Origin: Clostridiales bacterium
Lineage (GTDB): Bacteria > Bacillota > Clostridia > Oscillospirales > Butyricicoccaceae
Assembly: GCA_004555915.1 (NCBI GenBank)
Contig: SFJM01000001.1
Location: forward strand, 62,001-126,000
Length of the DNA stretch: 64,000 nt
Direction: 5' to 3'
The notes beneath the pieces are model-generated. The model was not told the DNA's origin and searched no databases. It was given only the letters and a program-made list of their open reading frames with translations. Shown here piece by piece: positions 44,725 to 52,112 of the stretch. The first letter of the stretch is position 1. Every line of letters begins with the position of its first letter. The position numbers were made by a program, and so were the translations under genes.

Positions 44725-44988
44725 TTATCGGATGCCAAACCGGGTTTCTGACTCCGGTTCCAGCTTTTTGGCGCGGATAATGGAAAACTGAATACCAGGT
44801 AAGCTGCCCAGCGTGTTGATAAAGCGGTAAATGGTCTCCTGTTCCCCCTGCAGCTCCAGCTCCACATTGCCATCGTCCAGATTGCGTACCCAGCCAGTCA
44901 GGCCAAGCTGTTGTGCGGTCATCTTTGCGCGGAACCGCAGTCCTACATGCTGTACCCGGCCGGATAAAATCATATTCCATCGTACCAT
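44725..44988 (-). CDS. acyP: Acylphosphatase
   Basis: An 87-residue enzyme hydrolysing acyl phosphates. The catalytic arginine lies in SGRVQHVGLRFRA and the catalytic asparagine in TGWVRNLDDGNVELELQG. The usual V-G-F-R is V-G-L-R here, a conservative change. GGAGGTG precedes the ATG. It is a lone - strand gene, convergent with ilvC. Confidence 0.9.
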   Translation of the reverse strand: MVRWNMILSGRVQHVGLRFRAKMTAQQLGLTGWVRNLDDGNVELELQGEQETIYRFINTLGSLPGIQFSIIRAKKLEPESETRFGIR

Positions 44989-45292
44989 GGCGATTCACCT
45001 CCTGTCTGTGAAATGTGAAAACGTCGGGGCGGAATCCGTGCATTTATACCAAACAGAAGGTTTTCTGGTAAATACAGTTTGTCGCTTTACAGACGGAATG
45101 ATAAAAATGCACAAATTCCGATACTATTTCAGGCGGATTCCGGCTGATTTTTGGGATTCCGCCGCATTTTTGACCGGAATATTTGGTATATTGTAACAAT
45201 TCAGCCGCGTGATTTCCGACGGTTTTCGATGGGGTATGCACTTGTAACAAATACAATTGTCCACGGATTTGTAATTTTAAACAATTTTGATG

Positions 45293-45320
45293 TTGCGTTT
45301 TTGGTGTAAATGACTATAAT
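45293..45320 (+). promoter_or_regulatory. Promoter in the gene-free 45 kb region
   Basis: TTGCGT at 45293-45298 and consensus TATAAT at 45315-45320 with a 16-base spacer. No open frame follows before the terminator at 45541. Confidence 0.6.
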
Positions 45321-45326
45321 AAGAAT

Positions 45327-45577
45327 TGTTGAAAGGAACAACACATCGTAAGCCAATCCTTTCAAACATCCTTTTATTACCTTCCTTTTCTACTATATCT
45401 TAATATATGCGGTGGGGACCGCAGGACACATCTGTGGATCTGTTTCCTGAATGTTGAATCATCTCTCTCTTCTCTCTCCTTATCCTTGTTGTTTTAAAGT
45501 GAAGCAGAAAATCTCCTTGAAAACACAGTGTGTCCACAAAAAATTCCGTCATTGTCGGTCAATGGCGGAATTTTTTT
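45327..45577 (+). ncRNA. Candidate small RNA of about 250 bases
   Basis: This stretch between acyP and the next - strand gene has no convincing gene. It begins at a promoter and ends in a terminator. GGAACAACA at 45335-45343 can pair with TGTTGTTTT at 45487-45495, closing a domain of about 160 bases. Inside lies a GCGGT-GGGG-ACCGC hairpin (45409-45422) and a long C/T-rich single-stranded tract (about 45460-45486) that could pair with ribosome sites. An alternative GAAAGG/CCTTTC hairpin (45331-45363) competes with the closing helix. It does not match RNase P, tmRNA or SRP RNA; a divergent 6S RNA cannot be excluded. The rest of 45000-45290 is AT-rich and empty. Confidence 0.45.
45541..45577. 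terminator. Strong bidirectional terminator
   Basis: AAATTCCGTCATTG (45541-45554) pairs over 14 bases with CAATGGCGGAATTT (45560-45573), flanked by a T-run on the + strand and an A-run on the other side. It ends the candidate RNA and, on the - strand, the 190-residue membrane protein gene. Confidence 0.9.
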
Positions 45578-45591
45578 CATGCTTTTTTGTG

Positions 45592-46164
45592 TTATGGTTC
45601 GGTATCTTCTGTTTCGACTACCTCGAGCCGGGATTCCGGTTCCGCCTCGGACTGCTCCACACCCTGCAGCTTGCGCAGCTTTTCAATGTGGTCATCCAGT
45701 GCCTCGACCTCGGCCAGATACTGCTCCACAGCCTTCTTTTTCTGTTCCGGCGTACCCTTGGAGAACGGGATGCGCAGATGGGGCTCCACATATTCCCGGC
45801 TGAGGAAAAAGCCGATTGCGGCACCGATAATCTGCCACCAGCCGACAGCACCCTTGGTCATGCCGAGATCCAATACCTGATTGATAATACCATACAGGAT
45901 CATGCCCAGGCAGAAGAAAATCAGCGTTAAATAAAACCGGATTGCCGGCATATTCCACAGCTTCACTTCGGTCATACGCGGCTTTAACGCGATATAATCC
46001 GGATGGTCCGGGTATTCCGGATCTTCCTGTACGGCCTGCTTTTTCTGTACGGTTTCCGGCTCCGCAGCAGGCTCCTCACGAATGGTTTTGGTCAGCTCCT
46101 TCAGCTTGGCCTTGTCAATGTTTTTGTCGTTGACCTCGTCTTTTAACTGACTAAAAAAACTCAT
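45592..46164 (-). CDS. Membrane protein of unknown function
   Basis: A 190-residue protein. The first 75 residues are polar and charged. Two membrane helices follow (around FYLTLIFFCLGMILYGII and WWQIIGAAIGFFL), then a charged helical C terminus that is probably coiled-coil (KKKAVEQYLAEVEALDDHIEKLRKL). No family is recognised. The ATG at 46164 has AGGAAGAG upstream; a longer frame to 46230 lacks a ribosome site. It shares the terminator at 45541. Confidence 0.65.
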   Translation of the reverse strand: MSFFSQLKDEVNDKNIDKAKLKELTKTIREEPAAEPETVQKKQAVQEDPEYPDHPDYIALKPRMTEVKLWNMPAIRFYLTLIFFCLGMILYGIINQVLDLGMTKGAVGWWQIIGAAIGFFLSREYVEPHLRIPFSKGTPEQKKKAVEQYLAEVEALDDHIEKLRKLQGVEQSEAEPESRLEVVETEDTEP

Positions 46165-46272
46165 ATACTTCACTCTTCCTGTGGGAAATTCACTGCCATA
46201 TATTATAGCATCCCATTGCTGCCTCTGCAACGATTTGCACAGAATCTTTACAATTAGACGGCAGATTTCCCG

Positions 46273-47247
46273 TCAGGATGCGCCAAAATCAGGAAAATCA
46301 TAGGCGGATTTGCAGCGCTGCAGGACCTGTTCGGCACTATGGACGCCGGTGGACGCGCCCACAGCCTCCACCGAAACCGCAGCTGCCGCATTGGCAAACC
46401 GGGCACAGTCCGCAAAGCTGCGTTCCTCCAGCAGGGCAGCAAAGAATCCGGCAGCAAAATTATCTCCCGCACCGGTGGTGTCGACGCAGCGGGTGTCCGG
46501 ACATGCGGGGATGATTTCCATATACCCGGTCTGGTCAGCGATCAGGCAGCCCCGGGAACCGAGTTTGATGATGACATGCTGTACACCGGTCTGCAGCAGG
46601 ATATGGGCCATATCGGCCGGTTCTGCGGCGCCGGTGACAGCCTGTGCTTCCGTCTCATTGGCAAACAGGTAGTCCAGCCAGCGCAGGGCAGGGGCAAGGT
46701 CATGGACGGTCTCCCCATGTTTGGGGGATGTCATATCGGCACAGACAACCAGTCCCTGTTCCCGTACCATACGGAACAGCTGCTCCAGCTGCAACGGGTC
46801 AATCAGCGGAAACACGAAGATGCTGGCAAAGCAGAAGATTTTTGCCTGCCGCAGGGCTTCCGGCACAATGTCCTCCGCCTGCAGGGCACGCAGGCTGCCG
46901 TGGGGATTGGTGAGAAACCGCCGTTCACCATCGTGATCCACCAGCACCACATTGATGCCTGTATCCAATCCGTCAATTTCCCGCATATAGGTGGTGTCCA
47001 TGCCGGCGGTCTGACAGATATTTTTCAGATATGCACCTGCATCATCTTTGCCGATGCGGGTAATCAATCGGACGGTTTTGCCAAGGCGGGACAGTACCAG
47101 CGCTTCATTCATGGCATCGCCGCCGGAGGTCATGATAATCCGGTCGACTGGAGAGGAGATGCGGGTAAATACCGATGCATCCACAGGCACAACCGGGATA
47201 TCAATAATGGCAGCACCGGCAAGGACAATATCGCAGCAGTCTGACAT
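46273..47247 (-). CDS. PfkB-family carbohydrate kinase
   Basis: A 324-residue ribokinase-like enzyme. The family's first signature region is GGDAMNEALVLSRLG and the second, with the catalytic aspartate, is VDTTGAGDNFAAGFFAAL. FANETEAQAVTG is also typical. The substrate is probably a sugar or nucleoside, but cannot be fixed. AGGAGG precedes the ATG. It lies 18 bases after the AraC regulator gene and is likely controlled by it. Confidence 0.87.
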   Translation of the reverse strand: MSDCCDIVLAGAAIIDIPVVPVDASVFTRISSPVDRIIMTSGGDAMNEALVLSRLGKTVRLITRIGKDDAGAYLKNICQTAGMDTTYMREIDGLDTGINVVLVDHDGERRFLTNPHGSLRALQAEDIVPEALRQAKIFCFASIFVFPLIDPLQLEQLFRMVREQGLVVCADMTSPKHGETVHDLAPALRWLDYLFANETEAQAVTGAAEPADMAHILLQTGVQHVIIKLGSRGCLIADQTGYMEIIPACPDTRCVDTTGAGDNFAAGFFAALLEERSFADCARFANAAAAVSVEAVGASTGVHSAEQVLQRCKSAYDFPDFGAS

Positions 47248-47265
47248 GACAAAAGAACCTCCTGT

Positions 47266-48138
47266 TTAAATCGGGTTTTTACGGAAAACAGCCGGGGTAA
47301 CACCGGTTTTTCCCGAAAAAGATGTGATGAAATTCGATTCACTGTGGTAGCCGACCCGGAAGGCAATCTGCTTGACTGACAGCGGTGTAGTCAGCAACAG
47401 CTCCTTGGCGGCATCAATCCGGCGCAGGGTAATGAATTCATGGGGAGAAAAGCCGGTGCGCATTTTAAACAGCCGGGACAGATGGGAAGGGCTCAGGCTG
47501 ACAGATTTGGCGATGTCATTGACAGAAAGATCTTCAAACAGATGCTCCGTGATAAAATCCACAACCTGTGAAATGGCATCATCCCGGTTTTCGGTATACG
47601 GTTCCTGCCGCAGCACAATCAGCTCGCACAACAGGCGGTGAATGAGCTGGGACTGTTCGCCCTCGCTCATATGCCCGGGCAGCCGGAAGCCGTTGATGAG
47701 CTGCAGCATGGTAGTTTTCGTGTTGAGGGAGGAGGGCGGTGTAAAAGCCAGCCGATCCGCATACATGCTGCGGATCAATCCGAAATATTCTTTGGTATTG
47801 CAGCCTTCAATATGCATCCACAGCGTTTCACTCTTTTCCAGGGCATGGAAGCGATGTGGCAGCGTGCAGTCAATCAGGGCAACCTGCCCGGGAAGCACAG
47901 TGGCGCAGGCATCCGCATTTTCAATGTATACGGAACCGGAAATGACATAATAGATTGTCGAATTCCGATGGCTTGGCAGCTGGGCAATGTCGCAGTCATC
48001 ACGGAAATCATAATCTGATGTACAGAAATAGTGCCCGCAGCGTGTGATGTAGTAAAACAATTTACCGGCAATGGTGCTCGGTGTATTAAAAAATCGGTCT
48101 GACTCCAGCAGTACGCCGGATTCATTGGTTTTTCCCAT
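47266..48138 (-). CDS. AraC-family transcriptional regulator
   Basis: A 290-residue regulator with an N-terminal cupin-like sensing domain (ISGSVYIENADA, LPGQVALIDCTLPH) and a C-terminal double helix-turn-helix (LSVNDIAKSVSLSPSHLSRLFKMRTG, then LSVKQIAFRVGYHSESNFITSFSGKTG). ATG 48138 has AGGAGGTG upstream and was preferred over a longer open frame. It is first in a two-gene unit with the PfkB kinase. Confidence 0.9.
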   Translation of the reverse strand: MGKTNESGVLLESDRFFNTPSTIAGKLFYYITRCGHYFCTSDYDFRDDCDIAQLPSHRNSTIYYVISGSVYIENADACATVLPGQVALIDCTLPHRFHALEKSETLWMHIEGCNTKEYFGLIRSMYADRLAFTPPSSLNTKTTMLQLINGFRLPGHMSEGEQSQLIHRLLCELIVLRQEPYTENRDDAISQVVDFITEHLFEDLSVNDIAKSVSLSPSHLSRLFKMRTGFSPHEFITLRRIDAAKELLLTTPLSVKQIAFRVGYHSESNFITSFSGKTGVTPAVFRKNPI

Positions 48139-48455
48139 AGGGGCCACCTCCTGTGGAATATTATACCACTGATACAGCACAAAATCAAAATAAATCGGTT
48201 GAAAATATTCTTGTGATTTTATGAGAGTAGGATACAACATAGAAAATGGAGAGAAAATCAAATGAAAATTACAGATTTTCGTTGATTTGAGTCATCATAT
48301 TTTTTCTAAATATTTGGAAAAGAGGGGCCGATATGACTCGGAATCAAGGTTTTTAACGAGCTTTTGCGTCATCTTTTTTTGCCAAATAAATGCATCAGAT
48401 AACAGGAAAATAACAAAAAGTTGTCCTGCAATATGGGAAGTTTTTTTATAATACA
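48139..48455. other. AT-rich divergent intergenic region
   Basis: This stretch separates the AraC-PfkB unit from the sigma factor gene and should hold both promoters. It is AT-rich. TATAAT at 48447-48452 has no -35 at a normal distance (TTGTCC at 48421 is 20 bases away). No gene, repeat or terminator was recognised. Confidence 0.5.
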
Positions 48456-48487
48456 TGCAACCGCAGCGCAGTTTTTCCTACTATAAT
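48456..48487 (+). promoter_or_regulatory. Possible ECF-type promoter of the sigma factor gene
   Basis: TGCAACC at 48456-48462 resembles the -35 element of ECF sigma factors, which commonly contain AAC. About 16 bases later is CTACTATAAT (48478-48487). It lies 20 bases before the sigma gene, as expected for self-activation. A vegetative promoter using TATAAT alone is the alternative. Confidence 0.35.
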
Positions 48488-48506
48488 AGTAAAAGGAGGT
48501 GGGCAG

Positions 48507-49064
48507 ATGGAGGACAAGGAAATTATCGAGCTGTACTGGAGCAGGGATGAGACTGCCATTACAGAAACATCCAGCAAATATGGGCGGTACTGCTATTCGA
48601 TTGCATGGAATATTCTGCATCGCCGGGAGGATGCAGAGGAATGTGAAAATGATACCTATCTTGCGGCATGGGAGACCATGCCGCCCAAGCGTCCCTCCCG
48701 TCTGGCAGTTTTTCTGGGGAAAATTACGCGGAATATTGCACTGGATTGCTATGATTATCAAAAGGCGCAGAAACGCAGCGGCAACATGCTGGAATTGCTG
48801 TCAGAGCTGTCGGAATGCGTTGTAGCCCGGAATGAGCCGGCGCATGATCTGGAAGCGAAGGAAACCGCAGAAAGCATCAATCGCTTCCTCGGACAGCAGA
48901 GCAGGCTGAATCGCATGATCTTTGTGCGCAGGTACTGGTATGCGGATTCTGTTTCTGCGATTGCGGAACGATTTCAACTTTCAGAAAGCAGGGTCAAGTC
49001 CAGCCTGTTCCGGACAAGGAAAAAGCTGCGCCAGTTTCTGGAGGCGGAAGGAGTGATACTATGA
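48507..49064 (+). CDS. ECF-type RNA polymerase sigma factor
   Basis: A 185-residue sigma-70 family protein with region 2 (YGRYCYSIAWNILHRREDAEECENDTYLAAWETMPP, in part) and region 4 (FVRRYWYADSVSAIAERFQLSESRVKSSLFRTRKKLRQ). Regions 1 and 3 are absent, as in ECF factors. AAGGAGGTGG precedes the ATG. It overlaps the next gene by four bases, a typical sigma/anti-sigma layout. Confidence 0.9.
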   Translation: MEDKEIIELYWSRDETAITETSSKYGRYCYSIAWNILHRREDAEECENDTYLAAWETMPPKRPSRLAVFLGKITRNIALDCYDYQKAQKRSGNMLELLSELSECVVARNEPAHDLEAKETAESINRFLGQQSRLNRMIFVRRYWYADSVSAIAERFQLSESRVKSSLFRTRKKLRQFLEAEGVIL

Positions 49065-49855
49065 AGGAAAAGAAGCTGCTGCGTTTGATCGGCGATATGG
49101 ATGATGCATACATAGCAGAAGCAAATGTCATTCGAGTAGAAAAAACGAAATATTACTGGATTATCGCAGCTGTGTGCGCTATACTGATTGTTGCAGCAGG
49201 GTATGCAGCATGGTTCGGAGAAAATATGTCTGAAAACGGAAGTCCAGCCGCAGAATGGCAGCTGGAACGTTCCACCGGTGACATTCAGGTGAATGAAGTC
49301 ACAGAGCTTCCGGAAGGCGAAAGCAGTGAAGCGCTCCTGGTGTATCTGACAGAGGAAGAGCTGATAACACAGAGTGATACCAGCATTTTCCGCGGAACCA
49401 TTGAGAACATACAGAATATCTGCATCACAGATGGTGGTGGGAAAAGCTATTATGGTATCCTTACCATCCGGGTCAGTCAGGTTTACCGTGACCTGGGCAG
49501 CTGTGAAGCAGGGCAGACGGTTCGTATCTTAACGAATCCGATTCGTATGGATGGCATCTGGACAGAAGATATGGATATCCTTTGCGAGGCGGAAACCGGC
49601 ATGGAAGGCATTTTTATGGCACGTCCATATGCAGAGGATGAGAGCTGTGAAATGGAACAGGGAACACTTGTCTGGAGGGATATTGCGGACTGTCAGCTGC
49701 CGGATGGCATACGATATGTATTTCTGCAGAAAAATGACAGTATCCTGTATGAAAGGGATGCGTATCCTTCGGTGTGGGCGGCGGAGCGGCAGGACATGGA
49801 AAGCCTCACGCTGGATGACATTGCTGCTGTCATAGAAGAACTGCTGCAAAAATAA
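49061..49855 (+). CDS. Putative anti-sigma factor, single-pass membrane protein
   Basis: A 264-residue protein with a short cytoplasmic N terminus (about 30 residues), one membrane helix (around YYWIIAAVCAILIVAAGYAAWF) and a large extracytoplasmic domain rich in acidic residues with several cysteines. It has no recognised zinc-binding anti-sigma motif. The role is inferred from its ATGA overlap with the sigma gene and its topology. GGAGTGA sits before the ATG. Confidence 0.65.
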   Translation: MKEKKLLRLIGDMDDAYIAEANVIRVEKTKYYWIIAAVCAILIVAAGYAAWFGENMSENGSPAAEWQLERSTGDIQVNEVTELPEGESSEALLVYLTEEELITQSDTSIFRGTIENIQNICITDGGGKSYYGILTIRVSQVYRDLGSCEAGQTVRILTNPIRMDGIWTEDMDILCEAETGMEGIFMARPYAEDESCEMEQGTLVWRDIADCQLPDGIRYVFLQKNDSILYERDAYPSVWAAERQDMESLTLDDIAAVIEELLQK

Positions 49856-49871
49856 ACAAGGAGGTTTTTTT

Positions 49872-50672
49872 ATGGAGCTGACAATGCTGGGAACCGGCAG
49901 TGCTATGGTGACCGAATGCTATAATACCTGCTTTGTCCTCCGTGACAACGGACAGGATTTTATGATAGACGGAGGCGGTGGAAATACCATTCTGCGGCAG
50001 CTGAAGCAGGCTGGCATTGACTGGCGCAACATCCGGGATATCTTTGTCACACACAAGCATGTGGATCACCTGATGGGCATTATCTGGATGGTGCGCATGA
50101 TCTGCCAGCACATGCAGCAGGGAGAGTATGAGGGAGAAGCACGGATTTACGGGCATCAGGAGGTCATTGACCTGATTGATACGATTTCCCGCCTGCTGCT
50201 GTCCAAAAAGCATACGAAGCATCTTGGGGAACGTCTGCATCTCATTGTGGTGGAGGACGGGGAAACCCGTACCATTCAGGGCAAACCGGTTACCTTTTTC
50301 GACATTCAGTCCAAAAAGGCCAAACAGTTCGGCTTTACCATGCAGCTGGGCAATGGAGAGAAGCTGACCTGCTGCGGTGACGAGCCGTACCGGGACTGTG
50401 AGCGGAAGTATGCGGAAAACAGCACCTGGCTGCTGCATGAGGCGTTCTGTCTGGATGGACAGGCGGATCTCTTCCATCCCTATGAAAAGCAGCATTCTAC
50501 GGTAAAAGATGCCTGCGAAAAGGCGGAATTGCTGGGCGTGCGCAATCTGGTGCTGTACCATGCAGAGGATCGGACCATCCGGGATCGGAAGGCGCGATAT
50601 ATTGCGGAAGGAAAGCAGTATTTCCATGGCAATTTGTACGTTCCGGAGGATCTGGAGGTACTGGAACTGTAA
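49872..50672 (+). CDS. Metallo-beta-lactamase fold hydrolase, RNase Z-like
   Basis: A 266-residue protein starting MELTMLGTGSAMVTECYNTC, typical of RNase Z-like proteins. It has the metal motif THKHVDHLMG (H-x-H-x-D-H), a later histidine in LLHEAFC and LVLYHAED near the end. The substrate is unknown; it is not the canonical tRNase Z because the flexible exosite arm is not evident. AGGAGG precedes the ATG. A terminator follows. Confidence 0.82.
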   Translation: MELTMLGTGSAMVTECYNTCFVLRDNGQDFMIDGGGGNTILRQLKQAGIDWRNIRDIFVTHKHVDHLMGIIWMVRMICQHMQQGEYEGEARIYGHQEVIDLIDTISRLLLSKKHTKHLGERLHLIVVEDGETRTIQGKPVTFFDIQSKKAKQFGFTMQLGNGEKLTCCGDEPYRDCERKYAENSTWLLHEAFCLDGQADLFHPYEKQHSTVKDACEKAELLGVRNLVLYHAEDRTIRDRKARYIAEGKQYFHGNLYVPEDLEVLEL

Positions 50673-50678
50673 CACATG

Positions 50679-50705
50679 GCCTGTCCCATATGGGGCAGGC
50701 TTTTT
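50679..50705 (+). terminator. Intrinsic terminator after the MBL-fold gene
   Basis: GCCTGTCCC (50679-50687) pairs over nine bases with GGGGCAGGC (50692-50700), then TTTTT. Confidence 0.85.
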
Positions 50706-50765
50706 CGTCTGCATTTCCGATAACGCTTCTGACCATAATGTGTAAAAAATTGGTGATAATTGAAA

Positions 50766-50794
50766 TTGACTTCTGTTCAGCGGAAAGGTATGAT
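50766..50794 (+). promoter_or_regulatory. Promoter of the MFS transporter gene
   Basis: TTGACT at 50766-50771 and TATGAT at 50789-50794 with a 17-base spacer, 34 bases before the start. Confidence 0.7.
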
Positions 50795-50828
50795 AGAATG
50801 CAGACAAATCTCGTTGGAGGAACACAAA

Positions 50829-52049
50829 ATGGAACAAAAACAAGGCTTTTTTCGTTCGATTGGCAGGGATAACTGCTACATTGTTGCAAATTTATTTTAT
50901 GCATATTTTGCGCAGGGTGTGGCGGTCATTATGCTGGGTGCCGTTCTGCCGGCGCTGAAGGCGGATTATGCGCTGAATTACCAGGTTGGCGGCATGCTGC
51001 TGTCCGTGCAGTCCATTGGCTATGCCATTTCGGGCTTGGGAGCCGGCTTCCTGCCGTTGTATTTCGGGTTAAAAAATTCTTTTATTGGCATGACATCCGG
51101 CCTTGCCATCGGCATGGGCATGCTGCTCATCAGCGGCAATCCGGTCTGGCTGCTGATTGCCATGGCACTCATCGGCATCAACAAGGGCAGCGTGACCAAT
51201 TACAACAACCAGATTATCAGTGATCTGGCGAAGGGAAACGCAGGCCCGCTCAATCTGCTGCATGCCTTTTTTGCCATTGGCGCCTGCCTTGCACCGGTGG
51301 TGGTCCTGCTGTGCGGCAAGGCTGACCCCACCGGCTGGCGGCTGGCGGTACTGATTGCGGCGGTTGTAGGTGCACTGGGACTGCTGGCTATGACCCGCAT
51401 GAAGCTGGATAACACCCGTTCCGTGGGCAAATCCAGCGAGGAAAAAGTACCGGTTTCCTATGGCTTCTTCCGGGAAAAGATTTTCTGGGTGACCATGCTG
51501 ATCGGATTTTTCTATCAGGCCATTGAAGGCGTGATGATGGGCTGGCTCACCTCGTTCTTTGTGGACTCCGGCGTGATGACCAATGATTTTGCACAGGTGG
51601 TTACCTCTACTCTGTGGATTTCCCTGCTGGTGGGCCGTCTGGGCTGTTCCGGACTGGCAGCACGGTTCCGTCCGTACCAGATGATCCTCGTGATGGCAGG
51701 AGGCCAGCTGCTGTTCCTGTACGCACTGGTGCACAGCCATAGCTTTGGTACCATGATGGCGGCAACCATCGGCCTGGGCCTGAGCATGTCCGGTATGTAT
51801 GGAACCTCGGTATCCAATGCTGGAGACCTGTTCGCCCGGTATCCGGTATGTATGGGCTTCTTTGTGCTGCTGACCAGCATGGGCGCGGTTGTGGCGCCGG
51901 CGATTGTGGGCATTGTGGCAGATGCGGCCGGCATGCGCACCGGTCTTGCCAGTGTCCTGATCGCTGCTGCCGCACTGGTAATTATGGCAGTGTACAACCT
52001 GCTTTCTGTCCGGAAAAAGGCGCACGCAGCGGTTTCCATTGCATCTTAA
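50829..52049 (+). CDS. Major facilitator superfamily transporter
   Basis: A 406-residue transporter with about twelve membrane helices. The N-terminal half has VIMLGAVLPALKADYALNYQ and GYAISGLGAGFLPLYFG. The overall pattern resembles sugar-type (FucP/FHS-like) MFS carriers, but substrate cannot be assigned. ATG 50829 has TGGAGGA upstream. It is a single-gene unit ending in a strong terminator. Confidence 0.85.
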   Translation: MEQKQGFFRSIGRDNCYIVANLFYAYFAQGVAVIMLGAVLPALKADYALNYQVGGMLLSVQSIGYAISGLGAGFLPLYFGLKNSFIGMTSGLAIGMGMLLISGNPVWLLIAMALIGINKGSVTNYNNQIISDLAKGNAGPLNLLHAFFAIGACLAPVVVLLCGKADPTGWRLAVLIAAVVGALGLLAMTRMKLDNTRSVGKSSEEKVPVSYGFFREKIFWVTMLIGFFYQAIEGVMMGWLTSFFVDSGVMTNDFAQVVTSTLWISLLVGRLGCSGLAARFRPYQMILVMAGGQLLFLYALVHSHSFGTMMAATIGLGLSMSGMYGTSVSNAGDLFARYPVCMGFFVLLTSMGAVVAPAIVGIVADAAGMRTGLASVLIAAAALVIMAVYNLLSVRKKAHAAVSIAS

Positions 52050-52067
52050 ACAATAGAAAAAACAGTC

Positions 52068-52098
52068 AGCCCCGCGGTTTGAAACCGCGGGGCTTTTG
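52068..52098 (+). terminator. Intrinsic terminator between the MFS gene and hydA
   Basis: AGCCCCGCGGTTT and AAACCGCGGGGCT form a near-perfect 13-base stem, followed by TTTT. It lies between the convergent MFS and hydA genes. Confidence 0.9.
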
Positions 52099-52112
52099 CA
52101 TGCCAGAAACAT

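Noticed and set aside
45044..45256. 70-codon open frame on the - strand
   Set aside because: No ribosome site, no conserved sequence and AT-rich non-coding composition.
45327..45577. RNase P RNA, tmRNA or SRP RNA identity for the candidate RNA
   Set aside because: The conserved core sequences of these RNAs are not present; 6S RNA could not be confirmed or excluded by eye.
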